Positions 1 through 8,425 of a stretch of DNA of 64,000 nucleotides are shown here, one piece after another. The stretch is from contig NZ_JAOEIY010000002.1 of the NCBI RefSeq assembly GCF_025966695.1, forward strand, positions 1 to 64,000, given 5' to 3'. The position numbers and the translations under genes are program-made. The DNA is from Stutzerimonas sp. S1. Lineage in GTDB: Bacteria > Pseudomonadota > Gammaproteobacteria > Pseudomonadales > Pseudomonadaceae. Below the pieces are notes generated by a model. The model made no database searches and was not told the origin of the DNA. It saw nothing but the letters and a program-made list of their open reading frames with translations. Each line of letters starts with the position of its first letter. Positions within the stretch are counted from its first letter, which is position 1.

Positions 1-29
1 CATGTGAGAGTAGGTCATCGTCAAGCTCT
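1..29 (+). rRNA. rrf: 5S ribosomal RNA, 3' end only
   Basis: The first bases match the conserved 3' end of Pseudomonas 5S rRNA (GTGAGAGTAGGTCATCGTC, then AAGC), which pairs with the gene's 5' end outside the window. An intrinsic terminator follows within 10 bases, as expected at the end of an rRNA operon. The exact last base is uncertain by a few nucleotides. Confidence 0.85.
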
Positions 30-35
30 TATCTC

Positions 36-75
36 AAACCCCCGACCAGCTCAGCTGGCCGGGGGTTTGTCTTTG
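36..75 (+). terminator. rRNA operon terminator
   Basis: A GC-rich hairpin (AAACCCCCG, then CCAGC/GCTGG around a TCA loop, then CGGGGGTTT) is followed by a T-rich tail. It sits immediately downstream of the 5S rRNA end and closes the rRNA operon. Confidence 0.85.
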
Positions 76-109
76 CACGACGGAAAATTCGGCTGAAGTT
101 GAAGTAGGC

Positions 110-971
110 CTTCGTCAGCAAGCTGTCGGTGGAGTAGCCGGTACGGCGTCTCTGCCAGACCCTCAAGGTGCATCCCAGCGGTTTGGCTGGCCGAGCCAAA
201 ATCCGCACGCACCAAGGAAGATCGGCGTCTGGTCGGATTGCTCAAACATGCCTGGTTGCAAAGCGGTGGGGTCTTCGGCTACCGAAAAATCCACGACGAC
301 CTACGTGAGCTAGGCAAGTCCTAGGGCCGACACTGCGTAGCTTGCCTGATGCTGATAGAGGAGTTGCGCTCGCAGACCCATTATCGTCTATTACGGAGGC
401 AAGCCGACAGTGGCTTAGCCCAACCGCCTGGAGCGGCAGTTCAACGCCAGTGAACCGAACAAGGCTTGGGTCACCGACATCACCTACATCCGTACCTATG
501 AGGGCTGGTTGTACTTGGCCGTGGTGGTGGATCTGTTTTCACGCTGGTGACTGGATGGTCAATGAACCGCAGATGTGCAGCGACCTGGCCATCGATGCGT
601 TGCTGACGGTGGTCTGGCGGCGCATGCCCAAACAGGAAGCGATGACTCACTCCGGCCAAGGCAGCCAGTTCAGCTGCTCGGACTGACCAGAGTTTCCTCA
701 AGGCTAACAACCTGATCAGCAGCATGAGTCGACGCGGCAACTGCCACGACAACGCGGTCGCGGAAAGCTTTTTCCAGTTACTGAGGAGGGAACGCATCCG
801 ACGGAAAATCTACGGCACTCGCGAAGAAGCTCGCAGTGATGTGTTCGACTACATCGAGGTGTTTTACAACCGAACCCGCCGCCATAGTCACTTAGGCGGT
901 GTCAGTCCTGAGGCGTTTGAACGTGCCTCATTATGAGGTCGGAAAATGTCTACCGGAGCGGGGGTAGTCCA
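110..971 (+). pseudogene. Decayed IS3-family transposase (orfB) remnant
   Basis: Pieces of an IS3-type DDE transposase appear in order but in different frames. From about 252 comes GGVFGYRKIHDDLRELGK, then a stop; from about 462 comes [18 protein letters not shown] with the first catalytic Asp; from 724 comes a 70-codon open tail (SRRGNCHDNAVAESFF) with the catalytic Glu and the usual C-terminal YNRTRRHSHLG. Several frameshifts and stops separate them, so no active transposase can be made. The 3' flank ending near 971 (GGGGGTAGTCC) looks like an insertion-sequence end. I found no matching left end and no orfA, so the element is truncated. It lies between the rRNA operon and queD. Confidence 0.85.
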
Positions 972-986
972 GTTCCGGGTACCGGG

Positions 987-1343
987 TTAATCGCCACGGT
1001 ATTCACAACCGCTAGTGCACGTTTCGTGAATGCGTATACGTGACAGTTCCGGTAGGAGCGGCTTCAGTTCGCGCCAGATCCATCTGGCGAGATTTTCGCT
1101 GGTTGGATTCTCCAAGCCCGGAAGGTCGTTGAGGTAGTTGTGGTCTAGTCGTTCATAGATTGGGCTGAAGAGTGCCTTGAGCTCGCCGAAGTCGCGAATC
1201 CAGCCCGTATACGGGTCTACGTCGCCCTGTATGTAGATTGCAACGCGGAAGGAGTGGCCATGCAGTCGCCCACATTTATGCCCTGCTGGCACGTTTGGCA
1301 GGCGGTGTGCGGACTCGAAGGTGAACTCTTTGAATATTTCCAC
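987..1343 (-). CDS. queD: 6-carboxy-5,6,7,8-tetrahydropterin synthase QueD
   Basis: This 118-residue protein has the QueD/PTPS fold signatures: zinc-binding His13 (SAH), and Cys24 followed by LHGHSF, whose His28 and His30 complete the zinc site. The C-terminal [13 protein letters not shown] carries the conserved Glu. The enzyme converts dihydroneopterin triphosphate to 6-carboxytetrahydropterin in the preQ0/queuosine tRNA-modification pathway, in the cytosol. Its length is typical of the family. It is a single gene on the minus strand, and its 3' end lies 15 bases from the decayed IS element, which has not damaged it. Confidence 0.95.
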   Translation of the reverse strand: MEIFKEFTFESAHRLPNVPAGHKCGRLHGHSFRVAIYIQGDVDPYTGWIRDFGELKALFSPIYERLDHNYLNDLPGLENPTSENLARWIWRELKPLLPELSRIRIHETCTSGCEYRGD

Positions 1344-1580
1344 GGAAGTCTCGCTGGTAGAGGGAGGTACTGATACCGAGCCCTAATTTTACTGTCTTTT
1401 ATCCAAAGCCTAGCAAGGCATTCTTTGTTGAGATCATGAAGATAGCTTGCAGGGACGACAGCACGGCAATCTGCGGACATATCGCTGGCCGCATCGTCAG
1501 GATTGACCCTAGACAGGCTTGGTGCGCTATTGCAGAGTACGCCGTTTTTATATCGACCTCGGTCGGGTAATGAGGATTCT

Positions 1581-2903
1581 ATGAACGCAGTTGTTGCGGC
1601 GGTCAGTGTCATGCTGATCTTGAGTTTGTGTCGGGTGCACGTCGTGGTTGCACTTATTGCAGGTGCGCTCTGTGGCGGTCTCGTCGGTGGCCTGGGAATC
1701 GAGTCGACGCTTGCTGCTTTCAACAAGGGGCTCGGCGGCGGCGCCACCGTCGCGTTGTCCTATGCACTGCTCGGTGCTTTTGCGGTGGCTATTGGTAAAA
1801 GCGGTCTTGCTCATGCATTGGCCGATAAGGCGCTAGCCATGATTGGTCGTCAAGCAACACAAGGGCAGGGGGGGCAGACGGTCAAATGGTTAATGATTGC
1901 GCTTCTGCTGCTCGTTGCAATCTCTTCCCAGAATATTCTGCCCATCCATATTGCATTCATACCGCTTCTAGTTCCTCCGTTATTGTATGTGTTGTCTAAC
2001 CTAAGGATCGATCGGCGCTTGATTGCGTGCGTATTGGCTTTCGGCCTGATTACCCCGTATATGTTTCTCCCGGTTGGCTTTGGAAACATCTTTCTCAACG
2101 AGATTCTGCTCGCCAATGTTGCCAAAGGTGGGGTAGATGTCTCCGGCGTTGAGGTGACGCAGGCGATGCTGATCCCTGCGTTGGGGATGGCGACCGGTCT
2201 GATTATCGCCTTCTTCAGCTACCGCAAGCCGAGAGAATACGACTTGTCCCGAATAGTGCAGGTCGAGCAGGTTGGTGCGGCTTATAGCCCGCTGACGCTT
2301 GTTGTAGCGGCATTGGCTATTGCCGCGGCGTTCATCATTCAATTGTGGCTAGATTCGATGATCATCGGCGCGCTTGCCGGCTTCGTTATCTTTTCCGCCT
2401 CTGGGGTAGTGCGGTGGCGTGAAGCGGACGACCTGTTCACCGAGGGCATGAAGATGATGGCCATGATCGGTTTTATAATGATTGCCGCTGCGGGCTTCGC
2501 TGAGGTCATGCGCGAGACAGGTCAAGTAAAGACTCTGGTTGATGCCGCCGCTGCGTGGATCGGTAACAGCAAGGCGGTGGCGGCCCTGCTCATGTTGCTG
2601 GTTGGATTACTGGTCACCATGGGCATCGGTTCGTCATTTTCGACAGTGCCAATTATCGCCGCGATCTTCGTGCCACTTGGTGTGGAGTTAGGCTTCAGTC
2701 CACTCGCCATCGTAAGTTTGGTGGGTACAGCGGGCGCGCTGGGCGATGGTGGTTCGCCAGCTTCAGACTCTACCCTTGGGCCGACCGCGGGTCTCAATGT
2801 AGACGGCCAACACAATCACATCTGGGATACGGTGGTTCCAACTTTCCTACATTACAACCTGCCGTTGCTTGCGTTCGGCTGGGTGGCGGCGATGACCCTT
2901 TGA
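1581..2903 (+). CDS. Na+/H+ antiporter family (YuiF-type) permease
   Basis: About 440 residues, almost wholly hydrophobic, with some 11-12 predicted membrane segments. It resembles the Na+/H+ antiporter family with an N-terminal Na_H_antiport_N-like region ([19 protein letters not shown]) and a conserved [15 protein letters not shown] loop near the C-terminus. Members have been annotated as antiporters, but the B. subtilis relative YuiF has been linked to histidine uptake, so the substrate is uncertain. I chose the ATG at 1581 because GAGGAT precedes it; upstream in-frame codons lack a ribosome binding site. A strong terminator follows, so it is probably monocistronic. Confidence 0.85.
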   Translation: MNAVVAAVSVMLILSLCRVHVVVALIAGALCGGLVGGLGIESTLAAFNKGLGGGATVALSYALLGAFAVAIGKSGLAHALADKALAMIGRQATQGQGGQTVKWLMIALLLLVAISSQNILPIHIAFIPLLVPPLLYVLSNLRIDRRLIACVLAFGLITPYMFLPVGFGNIFLNEILLANVAKGGVDVSGVEVTQAMLIPALGMATGLIIAFFSYRKPREYDLSRIVQVEQVGAAYSPLTLVVAALAIAAAFIIQLWLDSMIIGALAGFVIFSASGVVRWREADDLFTEGMKMMAMIGFIMIAAAGFAEVMRETGQVKTLVDAAAAWIGNSKAVAALLMLLVGLLVTMGIGSSFSTVPIIAAIFVPLGVELGFSPLAIVSLVGTAGALGDGGSPASDSTLGPTAGLNVDGQHNHIWDTVVPTFLHYNLPLLAFGWVAAMTL

Positions 2904-2921
2904 ATAAATATTGATCGTTTG

Positions 2922-2950
2922 CAGGCCGGAAGTTCCGGCCTGTTTTTTTT
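2922..2950 (+). terminator. Intrinsic terminator of the antiporter gene
   Basis: A 9-bp perfect stem (CAGGCCGGA/TCCGGCCTG) with a 3-base loop is followed by eight Ts. It starts 18 bases after the stop codon. Confidence 0.92.
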
Positions 2951-3035
2951 AGGGAGGGACGCAGAGGAAACCCTCCCCGCACTCCGAACCCCGCTTGGTG
3001 ACTAACAAAAGAGCACAGTGGATTCGGGGTGGGCA

Positions 3036-4133
3036 ATGATCAAATCGACGCTTGAGCAGAAAGTCTTTCTCGCTTTATTGGTGTTTGTTTCATTAGCCTT
3101 TGGCTGGATTCTTCTACCGTTCTACGGTGCTGTGTTTTGGGCTGTAATACTTGCCATCCTCTTCGCCCCGCTGCAAAAACGTTTGCAAAGCCGATTCGCC
3201 GGCCGGCCAAATTTTGCTGCAACGGTGACCTTGCTGGTATGCCTGTTGGTCGCCGTGCTACCGGTCATTGCGATTACTGGGATGCTAGTTCAGGAAGGGG
3301 CGGCACTCTATCGCCGTATTGAGACTGGTGAGCTGGATATCGGCAGCTACGTGAGCTACGTAAAAGATCTTTTGCCGAGCTCGTTGCAGCTGCAACTCCA
3401 GCGCTTCGGTTTCGGAGACCTGGAAAGCATGCGCGAGCGTCTCGCCAGTGGCGCGCTCGAAGGCAGTCAGTTCCTTGCGACCAAAGCATTCAGTTTCGGG
3501 CAGGGCACTTTTCAGTTCCTAGTGAGCTTCGGTGTCATGCTTTACCTGCTTTTCTTCTTCATCCGCGACGGCCGCGAGCTGGTATTGCGGATCCGTCAGG
3601 CGCTGCCATTGAGTGATACCCAGAAGCGCCGACTGTTCAACAAATTTACGCGGGTCGTGCGCGCCACGGTGAAGGGCAACATCATTGTGGCGATCACGCA
3701 GGGTGCACTCGGTGGAGCTATCTTTGCGGTGCTGGGAATTTCTGACGCGCTGCTCTGGGCGGTGCTTATGGCGTTTCTCTCGCTGCTTCCGGCCGTGGGT
3801 GCCGGACTGATCTGGACTCCGGTTGCTGTGTACTTCCTGCTTAATGGCGCGATCTGGCAAGGCGTTGTGCTGATTCTGTATGGGGTATTGGTCATCGGTC
3901 TGGTGGACAACCTTCTTAGGCCCTTGCTGGTCGGCAAGGATACGAAGATGCCGGACTATGTCGTGCTGGTGTCGACACTGGGTGGGCTTGCGCTGTTCGG
4001 CTTGAACGGTTTCGTCATCGGGCCGCTGATCGCTGCGTTGTTCATCTCTTGCTGGGGACTCTTTACGGCTGCTGATGACAAGCCTGCTCACATTAGAGCG
4101 AGCGAATCGACTGAAAAAGAAGGACGGCTTTAA
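3036..4133 (+). CDS. AI-2E family (PerM-like) transporter
   Basis: A 365-residue membrane protein of the AI-2E/PerM (UPF0118) family. It has paired N-terminal hydrophobic segments, a soluble central region (about 85-150) and a C-terminal half with the family signature around DNLLRPLLVGK and LGGLALFGLNGFVIGP. Family members export small molecules or act as Na+(Li+)/H+ antiporters, so the substrate here is unknown. The GTG at 3018 is in frame, but the ATG at 3036 follows GGGGTGGG at good spacing and begins with a usual N-terminus (MIKSTLEQKVFLALL). It is convergent with the phosphatase gene. Confidence 0.88.
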   Translation: MIKSTLEQKVFLALLVFVSLAFGWILLPFYGAVFWAVILAILFAPLQKRLQSRFAGRPNFAATVTLLVCLLVAVLPVIAITGMLVQEGAALYRRIETGELDIGSYVSYVKDLLPSSLQLQLQRFGFGDLESMRERLASGALEGSQFLATKAFSFGQGTFQFLVSFGVMLYLLFFFIRDGRELVLRIRQALPLSDTQKRRLFNKFTRVVRATVKGNIIVAITQGALGGAIFAVLGISDALLWAVLMAFLSLLPAVGAGLIWTPVAVYFLLNGAIWQGVVLILYGVLVIGLVDNLLRPLLVGKDTKMPDYVVLVSTLGGLALFGLNGFVIGPLIAALFISCWGLFTAADDKPAHIRASESTEKEGRL

Positions 4134-4147
4134 GGCCGGCCTTCTTT
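4116..4147. terminator. Bidirectional terminator between convergent genes
   Basis: An imperfect hairpin (AAAGAAGG, inner GGC/GCC, CCTTCTTT) overlaps the stop codon of the AI-2E gene. It has A- and T-rich flanks and lies in the 25 bases separating it from the convergent phoX-like gene. Confidence 0.6.
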
Positions 4148-4158
4148 ATGCCGAAGAG

Positions 4159-6153
4159 TTACATAAGTCGCTTGCCATCATCGCGGCTGATGATGACCGT
4201 AGCCGAGCGCGGACGCCGACCAAGGCCGTCCGGCCAGCCGCTGGTGTAGTTGTTTGGCCCCGATCCTTCACCTGGATGCTGGATGTTCACGAACAGCGTG
4301 CGAAAGTCCGGCGTCGCGGTGATGCCTGTTACCTCTGCACCAAGCGGGCCGACCAGAAAGCGCTTGGTTTCGCCTGTTTTCGGATCAGATACGAGCATCT
4401 GGTTGTTACCGAACGGCCCCGAGCCGAGCTGGCTGCCACTCATGTCGGTCTGGATCCAAAGCCGTCCTTCATCGTCGAACCACAAGCCATCCGGGCTAGC
4501 CATGATGCTGTGTTCATCCAGCAGCTGCCCCGCTGGGCCGCGACTGTCGTTCTGCGGGCCGGCCAGCAGATAGATGTTCCAGCGGAAACGGGTGCCTGCG
4601 TAATCTCGACTGTCTTCCCGCCAGCGGATGATGTGCCCGTACGGGTTCGGTGAGCGGGGGTTCGCGGCGTCGGCGTCGCGACGTGCACTGTTGTTGGTAA
4701 GGGTGAAATAGACGTCGCCGTTATCGGGATGGACGGCCCCCCACTCCGGGCGGTCCATACGGGTGGCACCGGCAATGTCGGCGGCCAGTCGGGTGTTGAT
4801 CAGTACTTCACCCTGGTCGGCGAAGCGTACGCCGGCAGCGACACATGCTTGCTGGAATGCCGGATCGTCGATGTCCAGCGCCAGCCAATCCCCGCTGCCG
4901 TCTGCGTTGAAGCGTGCTACATAGAGTGTGCCGTCATCCAGTAGGCGGCCATCGCCACGCTGTGGCCGATAACGGTCGCGGCTGACGTACTTATAAATGT
5001 ATTCATTCTGGGAGTCGTCGCCTGAGTAGCAAACCAATGGGCGTCCCGATTTGACGGGTGCGAATACCAGACCCTCGTGGGCGAAACGGCCGAGCGCGGT
5101 ACGCTTGACTGGCATCGCGTCCGGATCGAACGGGTCGATCTCGACAATCCAGCCGAAGGTATTCGGCTCGTTGCGGTAATCGGCGCGTGCATCTTCACCG
5201 TTGCGCGTGGCATCGAAGCGCTGAAATTCGTCACCTGCAATGGTTTCCCAAGCATAACGGCTTGCATTGCGAATGCCGTAGCGGCTGAGTTCGCGTGGCA
5301 GTTCCTCATCGCGACTGGCGAAATAGCCCGCCCAGTTCTCTTCGCAGGTGAGATAGGTTCCCCATGGGGTGAAGCCGTTTGCGCAGTTGTTGAGGGTGCC
5401 GCGGGTTGACGTGCCGCTCGGGCTGTAGCGGGTCTTGAGTAGTTCGTGGCCCTTGGCCGGCCCCTCGATGCGCATTGGTGTTGCGCCGGTGATGCGACGG
5501 TTGCGTGCAGACGGCAGAACGGACCAATCGCCGCGTACCCCGCGTCGGATTTCCACGACGGAAACCCCGTGGGCGTTTATCTCTTTACGCACTTCATCGA
5601 CCACGGTGCGTTTGCCGTCGACGACCGTCGGTCCGTTTGGATGCAGCAGCGGGGCATCGATATATTCATGGTTCAGCACGAGCAGCCCGTGATCGCTTTG
5701 ATGGCCACCGAGCTTGGCGTTGATTGGAAAGAAATGCATGCCGTCGTGATGCATGCCGGTTTGCTGGGCTTGATCTTCCGCGGTATTGCTGGCGTCTTCG
5801 AGGAAGGCAGGATAGCGACCGGTGATAGGAGTGCCCCAGGGAATGAACGTGGTCGCGGAGTAGCCTGGAGGAACGCTGATGCCATCGGCCCGGCTCACTG
5901 GGACCGCGGGGAAGGGGAGGCGGCTACGGCGCTTGAACGGCAAGCCCTTCGACCGTGCTGCTGTCTGCTCGGCGGCCTGAACCGCGCCGGGGAGGGTTGC
6001 CCCCAGGAAGGTCAGTGCACCCAGCGCGGCGCCGCCCGCCAATACCTGACGGCGACCGATTGTCACTACGTCTTGAATGTGAGCGTTGCCAGACTGATTG
6101 CTTGGCAGTTCATCGCCATTCCCAAACAGAATGTTGTCGTTATCAGTGCTCAC
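4159..6153 (-). CDS. phoX: PhoX-type alkaline phosphatase (DUF839), Tat-exported
   Basis: 664 residues. An N-terminal twin-arginine signal (Arg34-Arg35 in TIGRRQVLAG, then a hydrophobic stretch ending AVQA) predicts folded export to the periplasm. The body is a PhoX/DUF839 beta-propeller with the family landmarks LVLNHEY, NNCANGFTPWGTYLTCEENW, FGWIVEIDP and IQHPGEGSGPNN. Characterised PhoX enzymes are Ca/Fe-dependent phosphomonoesterases made under phosphate starvation. The start is GTG at 6153, with GGAG ten bases upstream; the nearby ATG at 6166 is out of frame. A good Pho box lies upstream. It is a single-gene unit. Confidence 0.9.
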   Translation of the reverse strand: MSTDNDNILFGNGDELPSNQSGNAHIQDVVTIGRRQVLAGGAALGALTFLGATLPGAVQAAEQTAARSKGLPFKRRSRLPFPAVPVSRADGISVPPGYSATTFIPWGTPITGRYPAFLEDASNTAEDQAQQTGMHHDGMHFFPINAKLGGHQSDHGLLVLNHEYIDAPLLHPNGPTVVDGKRTVVDEVRKEINAHGVSVVEIRRGVRGDWSVLPSARNRRITGATPMRIEGPAKGHELLKTRYSPSGTSTRGTLNNCANGFTPWGTYLTCEENWAGYFASRDEELPRELSRYGIRNASRYAWETIAGDEFQRFDATRNGEDARADYRNEPNTFGWIVEIDPFDPDAMPVKRTALGRFAHEGLVFAPVKSGRPLVCYSGDDSQNEYIYKYVSRDRYRPQRGDGRLLDDGTLYVARFNADGSGDWLALDIDDPAFQQACVAAGVRFADQGEVLINTRLAADIAGATRMDRPEWGAVHPDNGDVYFTLTNNSARRDADAANPRSPNPYGHIIRWREDSRDYAGTRFRWNIYLLAGPQNDSRGPAGQLLDEHSIMASPDGLWFDDEGRLWIQTDMSGSQLGSGPFGNNQMLVSDPKTGETKRFLVGPLGAEVTGITATPDFRTLFVNIQHPGEGSGPNNYTSGWPDGLGRRPRSATVIISRDDGKRLM

Positions 6154-6206
6154 GTTGCTGCTCCATGAATGGTCATTTGACGGAGCCTTGACCCTAGAGT
6201 CGTTGT

Positions 6207-6224
6207 GCGACAGCGATATGACAT
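6207..6224 (-). promoter_or_regulatory. Pho box (PhoB site) upstream of phoX
   Basis: Read on the minus strand this is ATGTCATATCGCTGTCGC. It consists of two 7-base direct repeats separated by 4 bases, as in the consensus CTGTCAT-N4-CTGTCAT, with one mismatch in the first repeat and two in the second. It ends 54 bases before the phoX start, and a weak -10-like TAGGGT lies about ten bases downstream, the usual PhoB-activated layout. Confidence 0.7.
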
Positions 6225-6272
6225 GTACCCGCGTGCCGACGAAACGACACGGGTGCCTGCGTGCCTGAAACG

Positions 6273-6301
6273 AAAAAGCCCCGGCGAATGCCGGGGCTTT
6301 T
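6273..6301 (-). terminator. aceA terminator
   Basis: AAAAGCCCCGGC, loop GAAT, GCCGGGGCTTTT. The stem is perfect, with T-runs on both strands. It lies 38 bases downstream of the aceA stop. Confidence 0.9.
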
Positions 6302-6338
6302 CCTTCACTGCAGCCCGTTGCCAGGCTGGAACCATTCC

Positions 6339-7934
6339 TTAGTGGAACTGGTTCATGGTGTTGTCTTTACCGCTTGCCTTCAGAGCAGCTTCGCCAGCGA
6401 AGTACTCCTTGTGGTTGTCGCCGATGTCGGAGCCAGCCATGTTCTGGTGCTTGACGCAGGCGATGCCCTGACGCAATTCCTGACGCTGCACGCCCTTCAC
6501 GTAGGCCAGCATGCCTTGATCGGCGAAGTAGCCCTTGGCCAGGTTGTCGGTGGACAGCGCGGCGGTGTGGTAGGTCGGCAGAGTGATCAGGTGGTGGAAG
6601 ATGCCGGCATGGGCAGAACCGTCACGCTGGAAGGTACGGATCTTCTCGTCGGCAATCTGGGCCAGTTCGGTTTCGTCGTAGTCCACGCTCATCAGCTTGG
6701 CGCGATCGTAGGCGGAAACATCCTTGCCTTCGGCGACCATGGCATCGAATACCTGCTGACGGAAGTTCAGGGTCCAGTTGAAGGACGGGCTGTTGTTGTA
6801 CACCAGCTTGGCGTTCGGGATGACTTCGCGGATGCGGTCAACCATGCCCTTGATCTGGCCAACGTGCGGCTTCTCGGTTTCGATCCACAGCAGGTCGGCG
6901 CCGTTCTGCAGGCTGGTGATGCAGTCCAGCACGCAACGGTCTTCGCCGGTGCCCTTGCGGAACTGGAACAGGTTGGACGGCAGGCGCTTCGGACGCAGCA
7001 GCTTGCCTTCGCGCTTGATCACGACGTCGCCGTTGCCCAGCTCGGCTTCGGAGATTTCTTCGCAATCCAGGAAGGAGTTGTACAGGTCACCCAGGTCGCC
7101 CGGCTCTTTGGTTACGGCGATCTGCTTGGTCAGGCCGGCACCCAGGGAGTCGGTACGAGCAACGATCACGCCGTTGTCGATACCCAGTTCAAGGAAGGCG
7201 TAGCGAACGGCAGCGATCTTGGCGAGGAAGTCGGCGTGCGGAACGGTCACTTTACCGTCCTGGTGGCCGCACTGCTTCTCGTCGGAAACCTGGTTCTCGA
7301 TCTGGATGCAGCAAGCACCCGCTTCGATCATGCGCTTGGCCAGCAGGTAGGTGGCTTCCGGGTTACCGAAGCCAGCGTCGATGTCGGCGATGATCGGGAC
7401 GATGTGGGTTTCGTAGTTGTCGATCTGGTTCTGGATCTCGGCAGCCTTGGCACTGTCACCGGCTTCGCGAGCGGCGTCCAGAGCGGTGAACAGCAGGTCC
7501 AGTTCACGGCTATCGGCCTGACGCAGGAAGGTGTACAGCTCTTCGATCAGGTCGGAAACGGCAGTCTTCTCGTGCATCGACTGGTCCGGCAGTGGGCCGA
7601 ACTCGGAGCGCAGAGCGGCAACCATCCAGCCGGACAGGTAGAGGTAGCGCTTGTTGGTGGTCTTCAGGTGCTTCTTGATGGAGATCAGCTTCTGCTGACC
7701 GATGAAGCCATGCCAGCAGCCCAGCGACTGGGTGTAGACGGAAGAATCGGCGTCGTACTCGGCCATGTCCTTGCGCATGATGTCAGCGGTGTACTGAGCG
7801 ATTTCCAGGCCGGTCTTGAAACGGTTCTGGGCGCGCATGCGAGCCACGGATTCCGGGTTGATAGCGCTCCAGCTGCTGCCGAATTTCTCTTTCAGGGCGG
7901 CAACTGCCTTGATGTCGTCTTGATATGCGGACAT
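6339..7934 (-). CDS. aceA: Isocitrate lyase AceA
   Basis: 531 residues, the length of the long pseudomonad isocitrate lyase type. The catalytic loop KQCGH (Lys220-Cys222-His224) is intact, and DIDAGFGN (about 185-191) is the metal/substrate motif. The enzyme splits isocitrate to glyoxylate and succinate, the first step of the glyoxylate shunt needed on acetate, fatty acids and the branched-chain substrates handled further along this window. The ATG at 7934 has AAGGA seven bases upstream and is preferred to a TTG two codons earlier. The gene stands alone with its own terminator and a long leader. Confidence 0.97.
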   Translation of the reverse strand: MSAYQDDIKAVAALKEKFGSSWSAINPESVARMRAQNRFKTGLEIAQYTADIMRKDMAEYDADSSVYTQSLGCWHGFIGQQKLISIKKHLKTTNKRYLYLSGWMVAALRSEFGPLPDQSMHEKTAVSDLIEELYTFLRQADSRELDLLFTALDAAREAGDSAKAAEIQNQIDNYETHIVPIIADIDAGFGNPEATYLLAKRMIEAGACCIQIENQVSDEKQCGHQDGKVTVPHADFLAKIAAVRYAFLELGIDNGVIVARTDSLGAGLTKQIAVTKEPGDLGDLYNSFLDCEEISEAELGNGDVVIKREGKLLRPKRLPSNLFQFRKGTGEDRCVLDCITSLQNGADLLWIETEKPHVGQIKGMVDRIREVIPNAKLVYNNSPSFNWTLNFRQQVFDAMVAEGKDVSAYDRAKLMSVDYDETELAQIADEKIRTFQRDGSAHAGIFHHLITLPTYHTAALSTDNLAKGYFADQGMLAYVKGVQRQELRQGIACVKHQNMAGSDIGDNHKEYFAGEAALKASGKDNTMNQFH

Positions 7935-8328
7935 GGTCAATCCTTCATAAAATGTGAATTTGGTTGAGCACCGACTTTCCCACCGAAACCTGCGTGCTAG
8001 CGCTGATTAATGCGAGCAACACGCGGCAGAGCGTCGAACTACGACCAGGACGAGGATTGAAACCGAGAGGAGGGCATGAACACGATCACCGGACTGGCTC
8101 GATTGCGATGCCCACAGCTGGCGTGGCTGCTGTGAGGGCGCTCAACAGTGTCGAGACTTCAGTCTGACTGATGCGTTAATCGCTTCCCCGTCCCTCGGGA
8201 CGACTCGTTCCAGTCGCAACCTCGTCAGTCCGCCTTGTGGGCAGTACAGTCACGGAACGGCTCGGCTGGTTGGCTTGAGCGCGCTCCGGAGACCCTTGCC
8301 AGGGCCTCTGGTTAGCGGGAGCGGGGCA

Positions 8329-8357
8329 ATAATGCTCTGCCGGAAAAGGCTCGTCAA
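8329..8357 (-). promoter_or_regulatory. Sigma-70-like promoter, probably for aceA
   Basis: On the minus strand TTGACG (8357-8352) and CATTAT (8334-8329) are separated by exactly 17 bases. They match the -35 consensus at 5 of 6 positions and the -10 at 4 of 6. The predicted transcript starts near 8322 and reads into aceA. Confidence 0.55.
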
Positions 8358-8363
8358 TCGTTT

Positions 8364-8389
8364 TGTAGTGTTTTTTTTGTGGCACTACA
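8364..8389. promoter_or_regulatory. TGTAGTG/CACTACA palindrome, candidate operator of aceA
   Basis: Perfect 7-base inverted arms TGTAGTG and CACTACA are separated by 12 bases. The palindrome ends seven bases upstream of the -35 element of the candidate aceA promoter. The TGTAGT/ACTACA arms resemble, from memory, sites of RccR, the KDPG-responsive RpiR-type regulator of aceA and glcB in Pseudomonas. That assignment is an inference. Confidence 0.5.
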
Positions 8390-8425
8390 TGATGAGAGAG
8401 GTGTCGTTCGCATAGGCGCTACTGC

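Larger units (their letters stand above)
7935..8425. other. Long aceA upstream region without a gene
   Basis: About 490 bases separate aceA from the upstream gene on the same strand. A small open frame on each strand shows no ribosome binding site and no recognisable protein. The best sigma-70-like promoter and a palindrome lie at the far end (8329-8389). If that promoter is used, the aceA mRNA would have a leader of roughly 385 bases. I could not fold this leader reliably and see no known riboswitch. Confidence 0.6.

Noticed and set aside
6261..7967. Long plus-strand open frame (568 codons) opposite aceA
   Set aside because: It is antisense to a well-conserved isocitrate lyase and arises from GC-rich codon bias; its protein is Val/Gly/Asp-rich without domains.
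8176..8385. Open frame of 69 codons on the minus strand in the aceA leader
   Set aside because: It starts inside the operator-like palindrome and upstream of the candidate promoter, has no ribosome binding site and encodes no recognisable protein.
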